Counted from the first letter of the stretch, positions 27,859 through 37,250 are shown. The stretch is DNA of 64,000 bases from Flavobacterium urumqiense (GCF_900108015.1 NZ_FNVP01000012.1:1-64000), one strand, 5' to 3'. Made by a program: numbers and translations. The notes: generated from the sequence alone by a model not told the origin.

Positions 27859-28989
27859 TTATAATCGTTGGTTCATATTCTTCACCATCATTTCTTTCCA
27901 AGGCTTGAAATCGCCTGCTAAGATATGTTTTCTAGCCTCACGAACCAACCACATATAAAAGCCAAGATTATGGATTGTGGCAATTTGTTTTCCCAGGTAT
28001 TCGTTGGCAGCAAAAAGGTGACGCAAATACGCTTTAGTATATTCGGTATCTACAAAGGTGATTCCCATTTCGTCAACTGGCGAAAAATCGTCCGCCCATT
28101 TTTTGTTTTTGATATTTATAGAACCGTTAGCGGTAAACAACATTCCGTTTCTGGCGTTACGCGTAGGCATCACACAGTCAAACATGTCAATCCCAAGGGC
28201 AATATTTTCGAGAATATTTATCGGAGTTCCCACGCCCATCAAGTAACGGGGCTTGTCTTCTGGTAAAATTTCACAAACCACTTCCGTCATTGCGTACATT
28301 TCCTCAGCCGGTTCCCCTACTGAAAGTCCGCCAATAGCGTTTCCTACTTGATTCGAGTTGGCAATATATTCCGCGGATTGTCTTCGCAAATCTTTATAGG
28401 TACTTCCCTGAACAATAGGAAAAAAAGCTTGGTCGTAACCATATTTAACCGGCACTTTATCCAAGTGGCTGATGCAACGGTCCAACCAGCGGTGCGTCAT
28501 GTGCATAGAACGCTGCGCATAACGAAAATCACAAGGATACGGCGTGCACTCATCAAAAGCCATGATAATATCAGCACCTATGGTACGCTGAATTTCCATC
28601 ACATTCTCTGGTGTAAAAAAGTGGTACGAACCGTCAATATGCGATTTGAATTTCACTCCTTCTTCCTTAATTTTTCGGTTGGCTGAAAGCGAATACACTT
28701 GGTACCCACCAGAATCTGTCAAAATATTACGGTCCCAGTTCATGAATTTATGCAATCCCCCTGCTTTTTCCAGAATTTCAGTTTGTGGTCGCAGGTATAA
28801 ATGGTAGGTATTTCCCAAGATAATATCTGGGTTTATATCTTCTTTCAATTCGCGTTGATGTACCCCTTTTACCGAAGCTACAGTTCCAACAGGCATAAAA
28901 ATTGGGGTTTCAATCACACCGTGATCCGTGGTAATACTTCCCGCTCTGGCTTTGGACAGCGGATCTTTTTTTAATAAATCAAACTTCAT
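27859..28989 (-). CDS. tgt: Queuine tRNA-guanine transglycosylase
   Basis: Swaps guanine 34 for preQ1 in tRNAs for Asn, Asp, His and Tyr. From the ATG at 28989 it has 376 residues, the family length; an ATG at 29085 would add 32 unrelated residues, and the promoter lies between them. Seen: LTDSGGYQ (Asp92), AFDECTPYP, IVQGSTYKDLR, GGLSVGEP, and the nucleophile region DMFDCVMPTRNARNG (Asp271). The usual CxCxxC zinc ligands before AYLRHL are missing: that stretch (DEMGITFVDTEYTK) has no cysteine, while the following THN-like IHNLGFY is kept. Confidence 0.95.
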   Translation of the reverse strand: MKFDLLKKDPLSKARAGSITTDHGVIETPIFMPVGTVASVKGVHQRELKEDINPDIILGNTYHLYLRPQTEILEKAGGLHKFMNWDRNILTDSGGYQVYSLSANRKIKEEGVKFKSHIDGSYHFFTPENVMEIQRTIGADIIMAFDECTPYPCDFRYAQRSMHMTHRWLDRCISHLDKVPVKYGYDQAFFPIVQGSTYKDLRRQSAEYIANSNQVGNAIGGLSVGEPAEEMYAMTEVVCEILPEDKPRYLMGVGTPINILENIALGIDMFDCVMPTRNARNGMLFTANGSINIKNKKWADDFSPVDEMGITFVDTEYTKAYLRHLFAANEYLGKQIATIHNLGFYMWLVREARKHILAGDFKPWKEMMVKNMNQRL

Positions 28990-29008
28990 ATAGGCGTTTT
29001 TCAGTGCG

Positions 29009-29039
29009 CAAAGATAGGTTAATTTGAAACCCACATCAA
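29009..29039 (-). promoter_or_regulatory. Promoter of the tgt-lptF-eamA unit
   Basis: On the minus strand TATCTTTG (29009-29016) and TTG (29037-29039) are 20 bp apart, a full match to the Bacteroidetes consensus. It lies 20 bp before the tgt ATG at 28989 and supports that start. Confidence 0.75.
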
Positions 29040-29112
29040 AAAAATATTTTCCTTCAAATGAAATGAAAAGGGATACTCCCGACAACCAAAATCAAAATAC
29101 CATTTACCAAAT

Positions 29113-29238
29113 CATTTTGGGCGTGCCCTAAAAAGGTCGGGTCATCCGCTGTATCTTTTGTTCCACTGCATTTTTCTTTGCCAGTCATTCTTCTTGTCAC
29201 AAAAGGATGCCGCTACTGCCCCTCACGCGAAACAGCCA
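29113..29238 (-). repeat. Interspersed hairpin repeat, copy D (long form)
   Basis: Read on the minus strand: GGGGCAGTAGCGGCATCC, then CTTTTGT and ACAAAAG arms enclosing about 40 bp of longer centre, then GATACAGCGGATGACCCG and CCTTTTTAGGG. The half-sites match the other three copies. It lies at the left border of the accessory island. Confidence 0.6.
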
Positions 29239-29318
29239 TAATTCCACCAGCCACATTGCCGTAATAAACTTCATTTATCAAAATAATTAGTATCTTTCAA
29301 TCTCAAAATCAACACAAT

Positions 29319-30362
29319 ATGACTTGGGCAGCAAAACTGATAAAACACAAAGATGAAAATAGAATTGCCGTCTATTTTGAAAAAAATCAAGACCTAATCG
29401 CCCGTATCAAACAAATATAAGGCGCACGATGGAGCCAGCAAAAAACGGTTTGGCACCTCCCAGACGCAGAGGAAAACAGAGTACGTTTCAACATAGCACC
29501 CTTGACAAATTCGCTCCCTTCAAGCGAAGGAATAGCACAAATAAAAAAATTCAAATAATGGATGTGTTCCAAGCGCTATAGCGAAAGCACCATTACTACT
29601 TATAGCGAAGCCTTGAAATCTTTCTTGATTTTCTATCGAGAAAAACCAGTTATAGAAATCAATAATGCGGACGTGATTATCTATAACAACGAGTATATTC
29701 TAAAAAATAATCTTTCGGCTTTTTATCAAAATCAGATTGTCAATGCCATCAAATTATTTTTTAGAACCATCCTAGAAACAAAAATTGAAGTTGATAAAAT
29801 TCATCGACCAAAACGAGCCAAACTATTGCCTAATGTTTTAAGCAAAGAAGAAATAAAATTGATATTAAATGCCCATAGTAACATCAAAAATAAAATGATG
29901 CTTTCGTTAATTTATAGTTGTGGTTTGCGCACAATTTAGCTGTTAAACTTAAAACCTGCTGATACAGATTCTAAAAGAGGTATTGTCATCATCAGACAAA
30001 GCAAAGGTAAGAAAGACAGAATTACACCTTTGTCATCAAAAATATTAGCCGTGCTTAGAGAATATTATACCATTTACAAACCTAAAACTTTGCTATTTGA
30101 AGGACAATTTGTTGGCGTATCTTATTCTAAAAAAAGTCTGCAAAGTATTTTAAAGCAAGCACTACAAAAAACAGGTATAAATAAGCCCATAACTTTACAT
30201 TGGTTGAGACACAGTTTCGCTACTCATTTACTAGAAAGCGGCACCAATCTTAGATATATTCAAGAATTATGAGGGCATCGCAGCAGTAAAACTGCCGAAA
30301 TTTACACTTACGTAAGTACAAAAAGTATTCAACAAATAAAAAGTCCATTTGATGATTTGTAG
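29319..30362 (+). pseudogene. Tyrosine recombinase (integrase) with four in-frame stop codons
   Basis: One continuous reading frame from ATG 29319 to TAG 30360-30362 spells a complete phage-integrase family protein (about 347 codons). It is interrupted by TAA at 29418, TAA at 29556, TAG at 29937 and TGA at 30270, with no frameshift. N-terminal arm domain (MTWAAKLIKHKDENRIAVYF), core-binding SAM-like domain (YSESTITTYSEALKSFLIFY), and the catalytic part with SLIYSCGLR (Arg), HWLRHSFATHL (His-x-x-Arg), GHRSSKTAEIYTYV (second His, nucleophile Tyr). The catalytic residues survive, so loss is recent or the stops are recoded. It probably once mobilised the neighbouring cassettes. Confidence 0.88.
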
Positions 30363-30404
30363 AAAAATATTTATACATTTGATATGAAATAAAGGCTGAT
30401 CGCT

Positions 30405-30454
30405 GTCAGACTTATCTCTCTAAATTTGGGGTGATAAGTCTGATTTTATCAGAC
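30405..30454 (+). repeat. Nested inverted repeats downstream of the integrase
   Basis: TCAGACTTATC pairs with GATAAGTCTGA, and GTCTGAT (30438-30444) also pairs with ATCAGAC (30448-30454), so two alternative hairpins share one arm. A related TTTAGGGATGATAAGTC stands at about 41960-41976. Position right after a recombinase gene suggests a recombination site; unproven. Confidence 0.45.
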
Positions 30455-30506
30455 CTATATACTAGTTAGCGGCAAGCATGAACAACGAAACAACAAAAAA
30501 CAGTTA

Positions 30507-31604
30507 ATGATGAGAACAACATTTTTAATACTACTCATAGGTCATGGACTTATCCATCTACTTGGCTTTGTCAAAGCTTTCGGACTTTCAGATGTAAAAC
30601 AACTTACACAAACTATTTCAAAACCTTTTGGAGTGATTTGGCTATTGGCCTTTGTTTTCTTTGCTTTAGCAGCTGGAATGTTTGCCTTCAAAAATAGTTG
30701 GTGGTGGATGTTTGGACTTACTGCATTGGTTACTTCCCAATTCCTAATTGTTATATTCTGGCAGGATGCTAAATTTGGAACAATTGCAAATGTAATTATT
30801 CTAATTGTATCAATCATCGGATATGGCACTTGGAGTTACTATGGCAAATATAAAAATGATGTAAAAACTGGTTTGAAACAAAAAGAATACTTTCAAAATT
30901 CCGAACTTTCAGAATCAGATATCCAACAACTTCCTGAGCCAGTAAAAAAATATCTTCGTTATACAGGTTCTATTGGTAAACCCAAAGTGAATAATTTTAA
31001 AATTGAATTTAAGGGAAAAATTAGAAAGGACGAAAAATCAGAATGGATGCCATTTACTTGTGAACAGTATAACTTTATGGAAACTCCAACTCGCTTGTTT
31101 TTTATGAAAGCGGCAATGAAAGGTCTACCAATTGGAGGTTATCATAGCTTTAGAAATGGAGTGGCATATATGGACATAAGACTTTTTTCACTATTCACAG
31201 TGCAATATTTAGACGGAGCTGAGATGAATTTGTCGGAGACTGTTACTTTTTTTAATGACATGTGCGTGGTGGCTCCACCAACTCTAATCGACAAACGAAT
31301 AAAGTGGTTAGAGGTCGGAAACAATAAAGTGAAGGCATCTTTTACTAATAATAACATCACAGTATCTGCATGGCTGTATTTTAATGACAAAGGTGAACTT
31401 ATAAACTTTATTTCCGATGATCGCTATGCCGGTGATACAGGAAAACAATTCCCTTGGTCAACACCTTTGAAAGATTACCATGAAATAAATGGATACAGAC
31501 TGATGGGAAATGCTGAGACTATCTATAGTTATCCTGACAGAGATTTGGTATATGGAACTTTCAAACTCACAAGAATAGAATATAATTGCAAAGGCATTGA
31601 TTAA
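30507..31604 (+). CDS. DUF6544-type membrane protein
   Basis: 365 residues. Four hydrophobic helices fill the first 115 residues (LILLIGHGLIHLLGFVKAFG, VIWLLAFVFFALAAGMFAF and two more). A soluble domain follows with PEPVKKYLRYTG, WMPFTCEQYNF, AEMNLSETVTFFNDMC and FISDDRY, the pattern I associate with DUF6544. The function is unknown. The second ATG, three bases on, is an equal start. Its 3' end lies close to the truncated group II intron on the opposite strand. Carried in the accessory island between the integrase remnant and a P-type ATPase. Confidence 0.7.
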   Translation: MMRTTFLILLIGHGLIHLLGFVKAFGLSDVKQLTQTISKPFGVIWLLAFVFFALAAGMFAFKNSWWWMFGLTALVTSQFLIVIFWQDAKFGTIANVIILIVSIIGYGTWSYYGKYKNDVKTGLKQKEYFQNSELSESDIQQLPEPVKKYLRYTGSIGKPKVNNFKIEFKGKIRKDEKSEWMPFTCEQYNFMETPTRLFFMKAAMKGLPIGGYHSFRNGVAYMDIRLFSLFTVQYLDGAEMNLSETVTFFNDMCVVAPPTLIDKRIKWLEVGNNKVKASFTNNNITVSAWLYFNDKGELINFISDDRYAGDTGKQFPWSTPLKDYHEINGYRLMGNAETIYSYPDRDLVYGTFKLTRIEYNCKGID

Positions 31605-31640
31605 ATTGAATACTATTAAAAAAAAGCACACAATCGAGTA

Positions 31641-32006
31641 GACGGCTTTGCCTACCGCTTGGCGGGCATTTTTGTTGAGTCGAAATCCAAAGCTATTCAT
31701 ACTAAAATCCTTTTCGAATCTCGGCATCATCGCTTGCGATACAGCTAGTTGAAGCAGTCTGTCGACTACTGTTGGAATTCCTAAAAATCGGAACTTTCCG
31801 CCTCCTTTTGGAATCTCAACGCCAAGAATGGGTTGTGGTAAATAACGGTTATTGGTAATGTTTTCCAGTAATGAAAACTTATGTTCACGGAAATAATCCG
31901 CTAGTTGACTGGTTTTTAATCCATCAACGCCCGCACTGCGTTTATTGACCACTACTTGGCGTAGCGCCTTTTGGAGATTGTAAGGATGTGTTACTTGTGC
32001 AATCAT
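31641..32006 (-). pseudogene. ltrA: Truncated group II intron reverse transcriptase/maturase
   Basis: The first 122 residues read as group II intron RT: LQKALRQVVVNKRSAGVDGL, YLPQPILGVEIPKGGGKFRF, LGIPTVVDRLLQLAVSQ and SFGFRLNKNARQAV. The frame then runs into unrelated sequence and ends at 31458. The YADD active-site motif is missing, so the protein would be inactive. A short overlapping frame just upstream (32003-32257) is intron RNA rather than a gene. Confidence 0.85.
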
Positions 32007-32405
32007 ACTTGGTGTTTTACATTAAATTCTTCCTGTTCCGCTTTTCTAGGGTTATAACTTTTATTCTGATGAAAATTGAGAACCACTTGCGTTAGGTCCT
32101 TCCTTGTTTGTGAGTCCTGTACCATTTCTATTGGTAACTTGTTACCCCAAGTACTATGACTTCTGCTGACTTCTTGACCGACCCACTCGTGATTGTGAAG
32201 ACCTCCCTCGGTAAACACTTCGTCTTTCCGTCTATCCCCGATGCATCTACTAAACAAACCTGTTTTCTCTAGGCTTCGTATTGCTGTGCATACTTACTCA
32301 ATTTAGCCAGCCTCTTATGCGCTTTGTATTCCTCTGTACAGACTTTTGCCGTTTGGCTTCCTTCACTGCATGGATCACTTCAAACCAGCTTACCACGTGC
32401 TAATC
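31641..32405 (-). mobile_element. 5' fragment of a group II intron
   Basis: The minus strand carries the intron RNA 5' part (about 32405 down to 32007) followed by the start of its reverse transcriptase-maturase gene. The element is cut off after residue 122 of that protein; catalytic RT motifs, maturase domain and RNA domains V-VI are absent, so it cannot splice or move. The left break is at about 31641. The exact 5' boundary was not found: no clear GTGYG start is seen. Confidence 0.7.
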
Positions 32406-32728
32406 GGCTCAATATAAATCAACAACTTGCAGGTAAAGGACTTGCACCCTCTGGATAAAATTCCTACCTTTAAAGAATTGGAAGTGTATGAAAAGCAAAC
32501 ACAACAACTAAAACGGATTTGGGCAATTGGCTTAATAGAAAGTTGGTTTTGTAATTGGGATGATTTGCTTCGCCTATTCGCTATCGCTCGGGTGGAAGAT
32601 CCGAAAATAGGGATTAATATAGTCCAAAACCCGCTTTTGTATCAGAACGTTATGCTGAATTGTTCCGTTAACGAGTAACAAACAACAACATAAAGGAAAA
32701 CGACATTTCAAATCCTGAAACTTCACAA
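32406..32728 (+). other. Region with an unrecognised, probably decayed ORF
   Basis: An 83-codon frame (32427-32678, MQVKDLHPLDKIPTFKELEV...) starts after the intron fragment, but its C-terminal end reads better in another frame (PKPAFVSERYAELFR), suggesting a frameshifted remnant. Next come CCGTTAACGAGTAACAAACA and a leader before the P-type ATPase. No family was recognised. Confidence 0.35.
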
Positions 32729-35416
32729 ATGAAAATTAAGTATCCGCAATCGTACCCTCATTCCTTCTCAGTAGAAGAAGTTGTGATCGCATTCCAAACT
32801 GATTCTGAATCAGGGTTGAGCCAATCCGAAGCAGAGAAACGAACAAGAGAGTTTGGTCCGAATATTTATCAAGCTCAAAAGCAAAAAAGTATTTGGCTTA
32901 TGATGCTTTTGCAATTCAAGAGCCCAATTGTCTATTTGTTGTTCTTTGCTGTTGCTGTTACTTTTTATTTTCAAAATGTTATTGAAGCAATAGCCATTCT
33001 TGTGGTAATAATGGTAAATGCTTTAATAGGATTTTTAATGGAGTTGCAAGCACGCAATTCGATGAATGCGTTGAAGGAAATGGATGTAATACATTCGAAA
33101 GTTATCCGTGATGGAAAAGTTCAAGAGATTCCATCTGAAAAAATAGTTCCGGGAGATATAATAGTGTTGGAAGCTGGTGATGTAATTCCAGGTGATGCAC
33201 ATCTGATAGAATCCAATCAGTTGCAGTGCGAGGAATCTTCTCTCACAGGAGAGTCACTTCCTACAGAAAAGAATACAGACAAACTTGCGAAAGATATTGC
33301 CCTTGGAGACCAATTCAACATGGTATTCAAAGGCACATCTGTTACAAATGGAACCGGGAAAGCTGTCATAACAGGAATTGCTCAACATACTCAATTAGGC
33401 ACCATCACCTCTTTAGTCGAAAGTTCTGAAGAAAAAGAAACACCGCTTGATAAAAAGATAGGAGCGTTAAGTAAAAAGTTGATATGGATTACGTTGGCAA
33501 TGACAGGCATTTTTGCAATCACAGGAATTATTCAAGGCAAAGACTGGGTTCTGATTTTAGAGACTTCCATCGCTTTATCGGTTGCGGCTTTTCCAGAAGG
33601 GCTTCCTATTGTTGCCACAGTAGCTTTGGCTTATGGAATGCTTTTGATGGCAAAGCGAAATGCTATCGTTAAAAAATTATCGGCTGTAGAAACATTAGGA
33701 AGTACCAATGTGATATTGACCGATAAGACAGGCACTTTAACAGAAAATAAAATATATGTAGATACTTTTTCTTTTCCCAATGAAAAAATAAAAGTTTCAA
33801 TCAAAGACAATGTGTTGAGTTTTGCAGAAGGGAATATTAAAAAAAGTGAAGCTGAATTTCAAAAATTAATATTAATAGGTGCGTTATGTAATAATGCTTC
33901 ACCAAAGAAGGGAGATGACAAAACTGAATTGATAGGTGACCCAATAGAAATTGCTTTGGTACACCTCGCAGACGCATCAGGTTCTTCTACTAAAGAACTG
34001 AAATTACAATATGAAAGAACTGGTGAGATACCTTTTAGTTCTGACACAAAAATCATGGGTACTTTGCACAAAAATTCAAACGGATACTTTGTAGCTGCTA
34101 AAGGTTCTGTAGAACATTTGTTGATAAAATGTAGTAAGATACAGACTGGAGACACCATACAAAACCTGAGCGAGGAAGACCGAAAAAATATTTTGGCGCA
34201 ATCTGAAGAGATGGCTGCCGATGGTTTACGGGTGCTGGCTTTTGCCTTTAAGGAAGAAGCAGAAATTAACAAAGATGATTTTTTGAATTCATTAGTGTAT
34301 GTAGCGATGATTGGATTCTTGGACCCTCCCCGATTGGATATTAAAGAAGCCATGTTGACTTGTCGTAAAGCAGGTATCAAGATTGTAATGATTACAGGTG
34401 ACCACCCTTTAACAGCTCTTAATATTGCCAAAAAAGTAGGATTAGTAGATGAAAACGAACAAAATGCAATTACGGGAATAGATATGCCCGATATGGAATC
34501 GCTTTCAGATGAATGGAATAAAAAGATACTTTCCACGGCCGTATTTGCTCGTACCACTCCCAAACAAAAACTTGAAATTGTAGCTACTTATCAAAAAGCA
34601 GGTAACATTGTAGCAATGACAGGTGATGGCGTAAATGATGCGCCTGCGCTTAAAAAGTCAGACATTGGGATTGCTATGGGTTTGAGAGGTACGCAAGTGG
34701 CTAAAGAGACTGCCAGCATTATTCTTAAAGACGATTCGTTTGAATCCATTGCACAGGCAGTATCGCATGGAAGAGAGATATTCCAGAACATACAAAAGTT
34801 TGTGATATATCTTGTCTCCTGTAATTTGAGTGAAATATTTATTGTGACTACTTTAGGTTTTGTTGCTCCTGCGTCTACATTACTTCCATTGCAAATCCTG
34901 TTCTTAAATATGGTAACGGATGTATTTCCAGCACTCGCACTCGGTTTAGGAAAAGGAGATAAAACCGTTATGGAAAGACCACCAAGAGATCCTAAACTTC
35001 TTATTTTATCTAATAGAGATTGGATTACTATTTCTTTATATGCTGCTGCTATGACCTTAGCAATAATTGTTGCTGTGTTTTATTGCAAACAAACTATTTC
35101 AACTGATTCCAAAATTATAAACAATGTCGCATTTATTACGCTTGCCTTTGCCCAACTGTTTCATGTATTCAATATGTCCTCACCACATTCAAATTTTTTT
35201 GTGAATGACATCACCAAAAATAAATTTGTATGGATAGCTCTTTTAATTTGCACCGCTCTAATGGTATTGGTTTTTGCAATACCTCAGATGCGTTCCGTAC
35301 TCCGTTTGGACGTGCTGCCTGCTCAAGTTTGGCTCGTGTCAATTTTAGCGGGATTGATTCCATTGTTGTTAGTTCAGGTGTATAAATTTATTTGGAAGAG
35401 AAAAAGTTTAAAATAA
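32729..35416 (+). CDS. P2-type cation-transporting ATPase
   Basis: 895 residues with the full P-type plan: N-terminal cation-ATPase domain (about 8-75, SHFSVEEV-like PHSFSVEEVV), helices M1-M2 (about 60-110), actuator domain with SSLTGESLPTEK, M3-M4 with AAFPEGLPIVATVAL, phosphorylation site Asp332 in DKTGTLT, nucleotide domain with KGSVEHL, hinge MTGDGVNDAPALKKSDIG, and six C-terminal helices with NMVTDVFPALALGLG. The PEGL motif in M4 marks P2 pumps (Ca2+ and related ions); the ion specificity is uncertain. Lies in the accessory island without an evident regulator, so it is probably acquired. Confidence 0.92.
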   Translation: MKIKYPQSYPHSFSVEEVVIAFQTDSESGLSQSEAEKRTREFGPNIYQAQKQKSIWLMMLLQFKSPIVYLLFFAVAVTFYFQNVIEAIAILVVIMVNALIGFLMELQARNSMNALKEMDVIHSKVIRDGKVQEIPSEKIVPGDIIVLEAGDVIPGDAHLIESNQLQCEESSLTGESLPTEKNTDKLAKDIALGDQFNMVFKGTSVTNGTGKAVITGIAQHTQLGTITSLVESSEEKETPLDKKIGALSKKLIWITLAMTGIFAITGIIQGKDWVLILETSIALSVAAFPEGLPIVATVALAYGMLLMAKRNAIVKKLSAVETLGSTNVILTDKTGTLTENKIYVDTFSFPNEKIKVSIKDNVLSFAEGNIKKSEAEFQKLILIGALCNNASPKKGDDKTELIGDPIEIALVHLADASGSSTKELKLQYERTGEIPFSSDTKIMGTLHKNSNGYFVAAKGSVEHLLIKCSKIQTGDTIQNLSEEDRKNILAQSEEMAADGLRVLAFAFKEEAEINKDDFLNSLVYVAMIGFLDPPRLDIKEAMLTCRKAGIKIVMITGDHPLTALNIAKKVGLVDENEQNAITGIDMPDMESLSDEWNKKILSTAVFARTTPKQKLEIVATYQKAGNIVAMTGDGVNDAPALKKSDIGIAMGLRGTQVAKETASIILKDDSFESIAQAVSHGREIFQNIQKFVIYLVSCNLSEIFIVTTLGFVAPASTLLPLQILFLNMVTDVFPALALGLGKGDKTVMERPPRDPKLLILSNRDWITISLYAAAMTLAIIVAVFYCKQTISTDSKIINNVAFITLAFAQLFHVFNMSSPHSNFFVNDITKNKFVWIALLICTALMVLVFAIPQMRSVLRLDVLPAQVWLVSILAGLIPLLLVQVYKFIWKRKSLK

Positions 35417-35681
35417 ACCAACAATTAAAGTGGATTTCTACAACATAGCTCACGAAGACGATTCAAAATGACAAAACAAGTTGACGACAGAAAAATGCCT
35501 GCCTTTCATAGCTGTTTGGCAAAAGTGGCGGTTCAGTGCTTCGTAAAAACATTTGTGGTTCATCAAACATCGGTTCTCCGTATCAACATTTGTGGTAAAA
35601 TCCGCCACCTTAACCAACCCGATAGCGCTAATATAATACAATCGTTAGCGCAGTTTTGCAAACTGTGCCCATAACGATAAG
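35417..35681. other. Non-coding cassette-junction-like segment
   Basis: Holds a long imperfect inverted repeat (GTGGCGG near 35525 with CCGCCAC near 35601) and, to its right, a compact hairpin: CGTTA (35643), CAGTTT (35651-35656), loop TGC, AAACTG (35660-35665), TAACG (35672-35676). Short frames on both strands here (for example 35468-35674) are not gene-like. The paired-arm plan with unpaired spacers resembles attC sites of gene cassettes. Confidence 0.45.
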
Positions 35682-35820
35682 CCACTAACACAAAAAACTA
35701 TGCCCCAAAAAAAGCCCCACATGGGGCTTTTTAAATATAATAAATTCAAGTTTTATTTATTCAAATACATTTTTCTTCTGAAGTACAGTTCGTAGAACTT
35801 ATCGTCTTTCGGCCATCAAT
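35682..35820 (-). pseudogene. Short remnant of the carB 3' end plus terminator
   Basis: Matches the real carB end at 43792-43930. From the left it contains AGCCACTAAC, a terminator hairpin AAAAAGCCCC/GGGGCTTTTT, the TATTCAAATACATTTTTCTT coding tail, and residues DDKFYELYFRRKMYLNK on the minus strand. Homology fades beyond about 35820. It is the more diverged and more distant of two extra copies. Confidence 0.8.
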
Positions 35821-36124
35821 TTCGCAACTCTTTCTACCTGAATAAAAATGACAATATTAATGCGCGATGCTTTTTGGAATACTTATTAAGAATGGTAACT
35901 GAAAAATGCGAAATTATATGAGTGGTAAGTTTCATGAAAAGTCAACCATAATAAATTTACTTGTTTTTTTATTCCAATTATTGAAAAATTAATTTATATA
36001 AAAATTAATTATATTTTCATAATTCACAGATAATTACCTCAACCATTAATATTTAGCTACATTCGAAAACTAATCCTTATTTAAACAAAAGGTAAAAATT
36101 CAACCCCAATTAAACAATCATTTT
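35821..36124. other. AT-rich non-coding region
   Basis: No gene or clear repeat is seen. The last 60 bp before 36125 probably carry the promoter of the small lipoprotein gene, though no good TAnnTTTG was found. Confidence 0.3.
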
Positions 36125-36481
36125 ATGATCAAGAAACAAATTCTCGCATTTTTATTTATTGCGCTATCAATTGTAAGCTGTAGTAAAGACGAACCGACAT
36201 CGACACCAGCAATTGCATTTACACAGGCAGAAGGAAAAGCTGTAAATGGAGAATATACTATTACAGGAACAATTACTTCTTCGGTAGCCTTATTAAAAGT
36301 TATTCTTACGAAAGAAGGGAGTGCAACACCATTTATTGTTGATGACACAACAGCAAAAAATAAAAACAACTATCCTTACTCTTACCTAATTACTGGTATT
36401 ACCAAGGACACTTACATTATGATTGATGTCTATGATCAGAACAACACAAAAACCTCTACGAGATTTTTAATCAGAGTATAG
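36125..36481 (+). CDS. Small lipoprotein with an Ig-like beta domain
   Basis: 118 residues. Signal peptide with lipobox (MIKKQILAFLFIALSIVSC), a polar linker (SKDEPTSTP) and a compact beta-rich domain (GEYTITGTITSSVALLKVIL, YSYLITGITKDTYIMIDVYDQ). Probably displayed on the outer membrane or surface. The function is unknown. It sits between the two extra copies of the carB tail, and is thus cargo of the island. Confidence 0.7.
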   Translation: MIKKQILAFLFIALSIVSCSKDEPTSTPAIAFTQAEGKAVNGEYTITGTITSSVALLKVILTKEGSATPFIVDDTTAKNKNNYPYSYLITGITKDTYIMIDVYDQNNTKTSTRFLIRV

Positions 36482-36497
36482 TAGTGCTATTAATAAC

Positions 36498-36531
36498 CAG
36501 AAAGCTCATTTTTACATTTGGGCTTTTTTTA
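36498..36531 (+). terminator. Terminator after the small lipoprotein gene
   Basis: AAAGCTCA and TTTGGGCTTT pair (with a G-T pair) around a T-rich loop, followed by a T tract. Confidence 0.65.
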
Positions 36532-36602
36532 TCTTTAAATTTCAAAGGTGGTACGTACAAATATATTATACTACCAAGTGGTCCTTTCAAAAAACACACA
36601 CG

Positions 36603-37226
36603 CACAAAAAAAGCCCCAAACGGGGCTTTTTATATTTAATAAATTCAAGTTTTATTTACTCAAATACATTTTTCTTCTGGAGTACAATTCGTAGAATTGA
36701 TCGTCTTTCAAGTCATCAATAAACAAGATTCTTTCTCCTGTTGATTTCATTTCTGGTCCTAACGCTTTATTCACATTATGAAACTTGCTGAAAGAAAAAA
36801 CCGGTTGCTTGATGACATATCCTTTCAACTGTGGATTAAATTTAACATCGGTTACTTTATTATGCCCTAACATTACTTTAGTCGCATAACTTACATAAGG
36901 TTCTCCATATGCTTTTGCAATAAATGGAACCATACGAGATGCCCTAGGATTCGCTTCAATAATATAAACAATATCGTCTTTTATAGCAAACTGAATGTTG
37001 ATTAAACCAACCGTTCTCAAAGCCAACGCAATATTCTTGGTATGGTCTTTTATTTGTTGCATTACAAATTCGCCTAAGTTAAACGGTGGCAAAGTGGCGT
37101 TACTGTCTCCAGAGTGTACTCCGCATGGTTCCGTGTGCTCCATAATCCCTATGATGTACACATTTTCTCCGTCGCAAATTGCATCAGCTTCGGCTTCAAT
37201 TGCTCCATTTAAATAATGGTCTAAAA
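36603..37226 (-). pseudogene. Partial carB duplicate (3' 560 bp plus terminator)
   Basis: Nearly identical to the end of the real carB gene (43822-44445). It contains the terminator AAAAAAAGCCCC/GGGGCTTTTT and codons for the last 169 residues from MYIIGIMEH. Homology stops abruptly at 37226 (GGTCTAAAA), where the palindrome TCCCGATATTTCGGGA begins. Several substitutions hit conserved positions compared with the intact gene (ASRT to ASRM, PYVN to PYVS, DFKF to DVKF, GESI to GERI), as expected once selection is lost. The N-terminal 780 residues are missing. Confidence 0.93.
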
Positions 37227-37250
37227 TCCCGATATTTCGGGAGAACTGAC

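Noticed and set aside
32003..32257. An 84-codon minus-strand frame ending at the RT start
   Set aside because: It falls within the group II intron RNA region just before the intron protein; its translation is not gene-like.
35468..35674. Frames on both strands between the P-type ATPase and the carB remnant
   Set aside because: The segment is built from inverted repeats; neither frame has a start context or protein-like composition.
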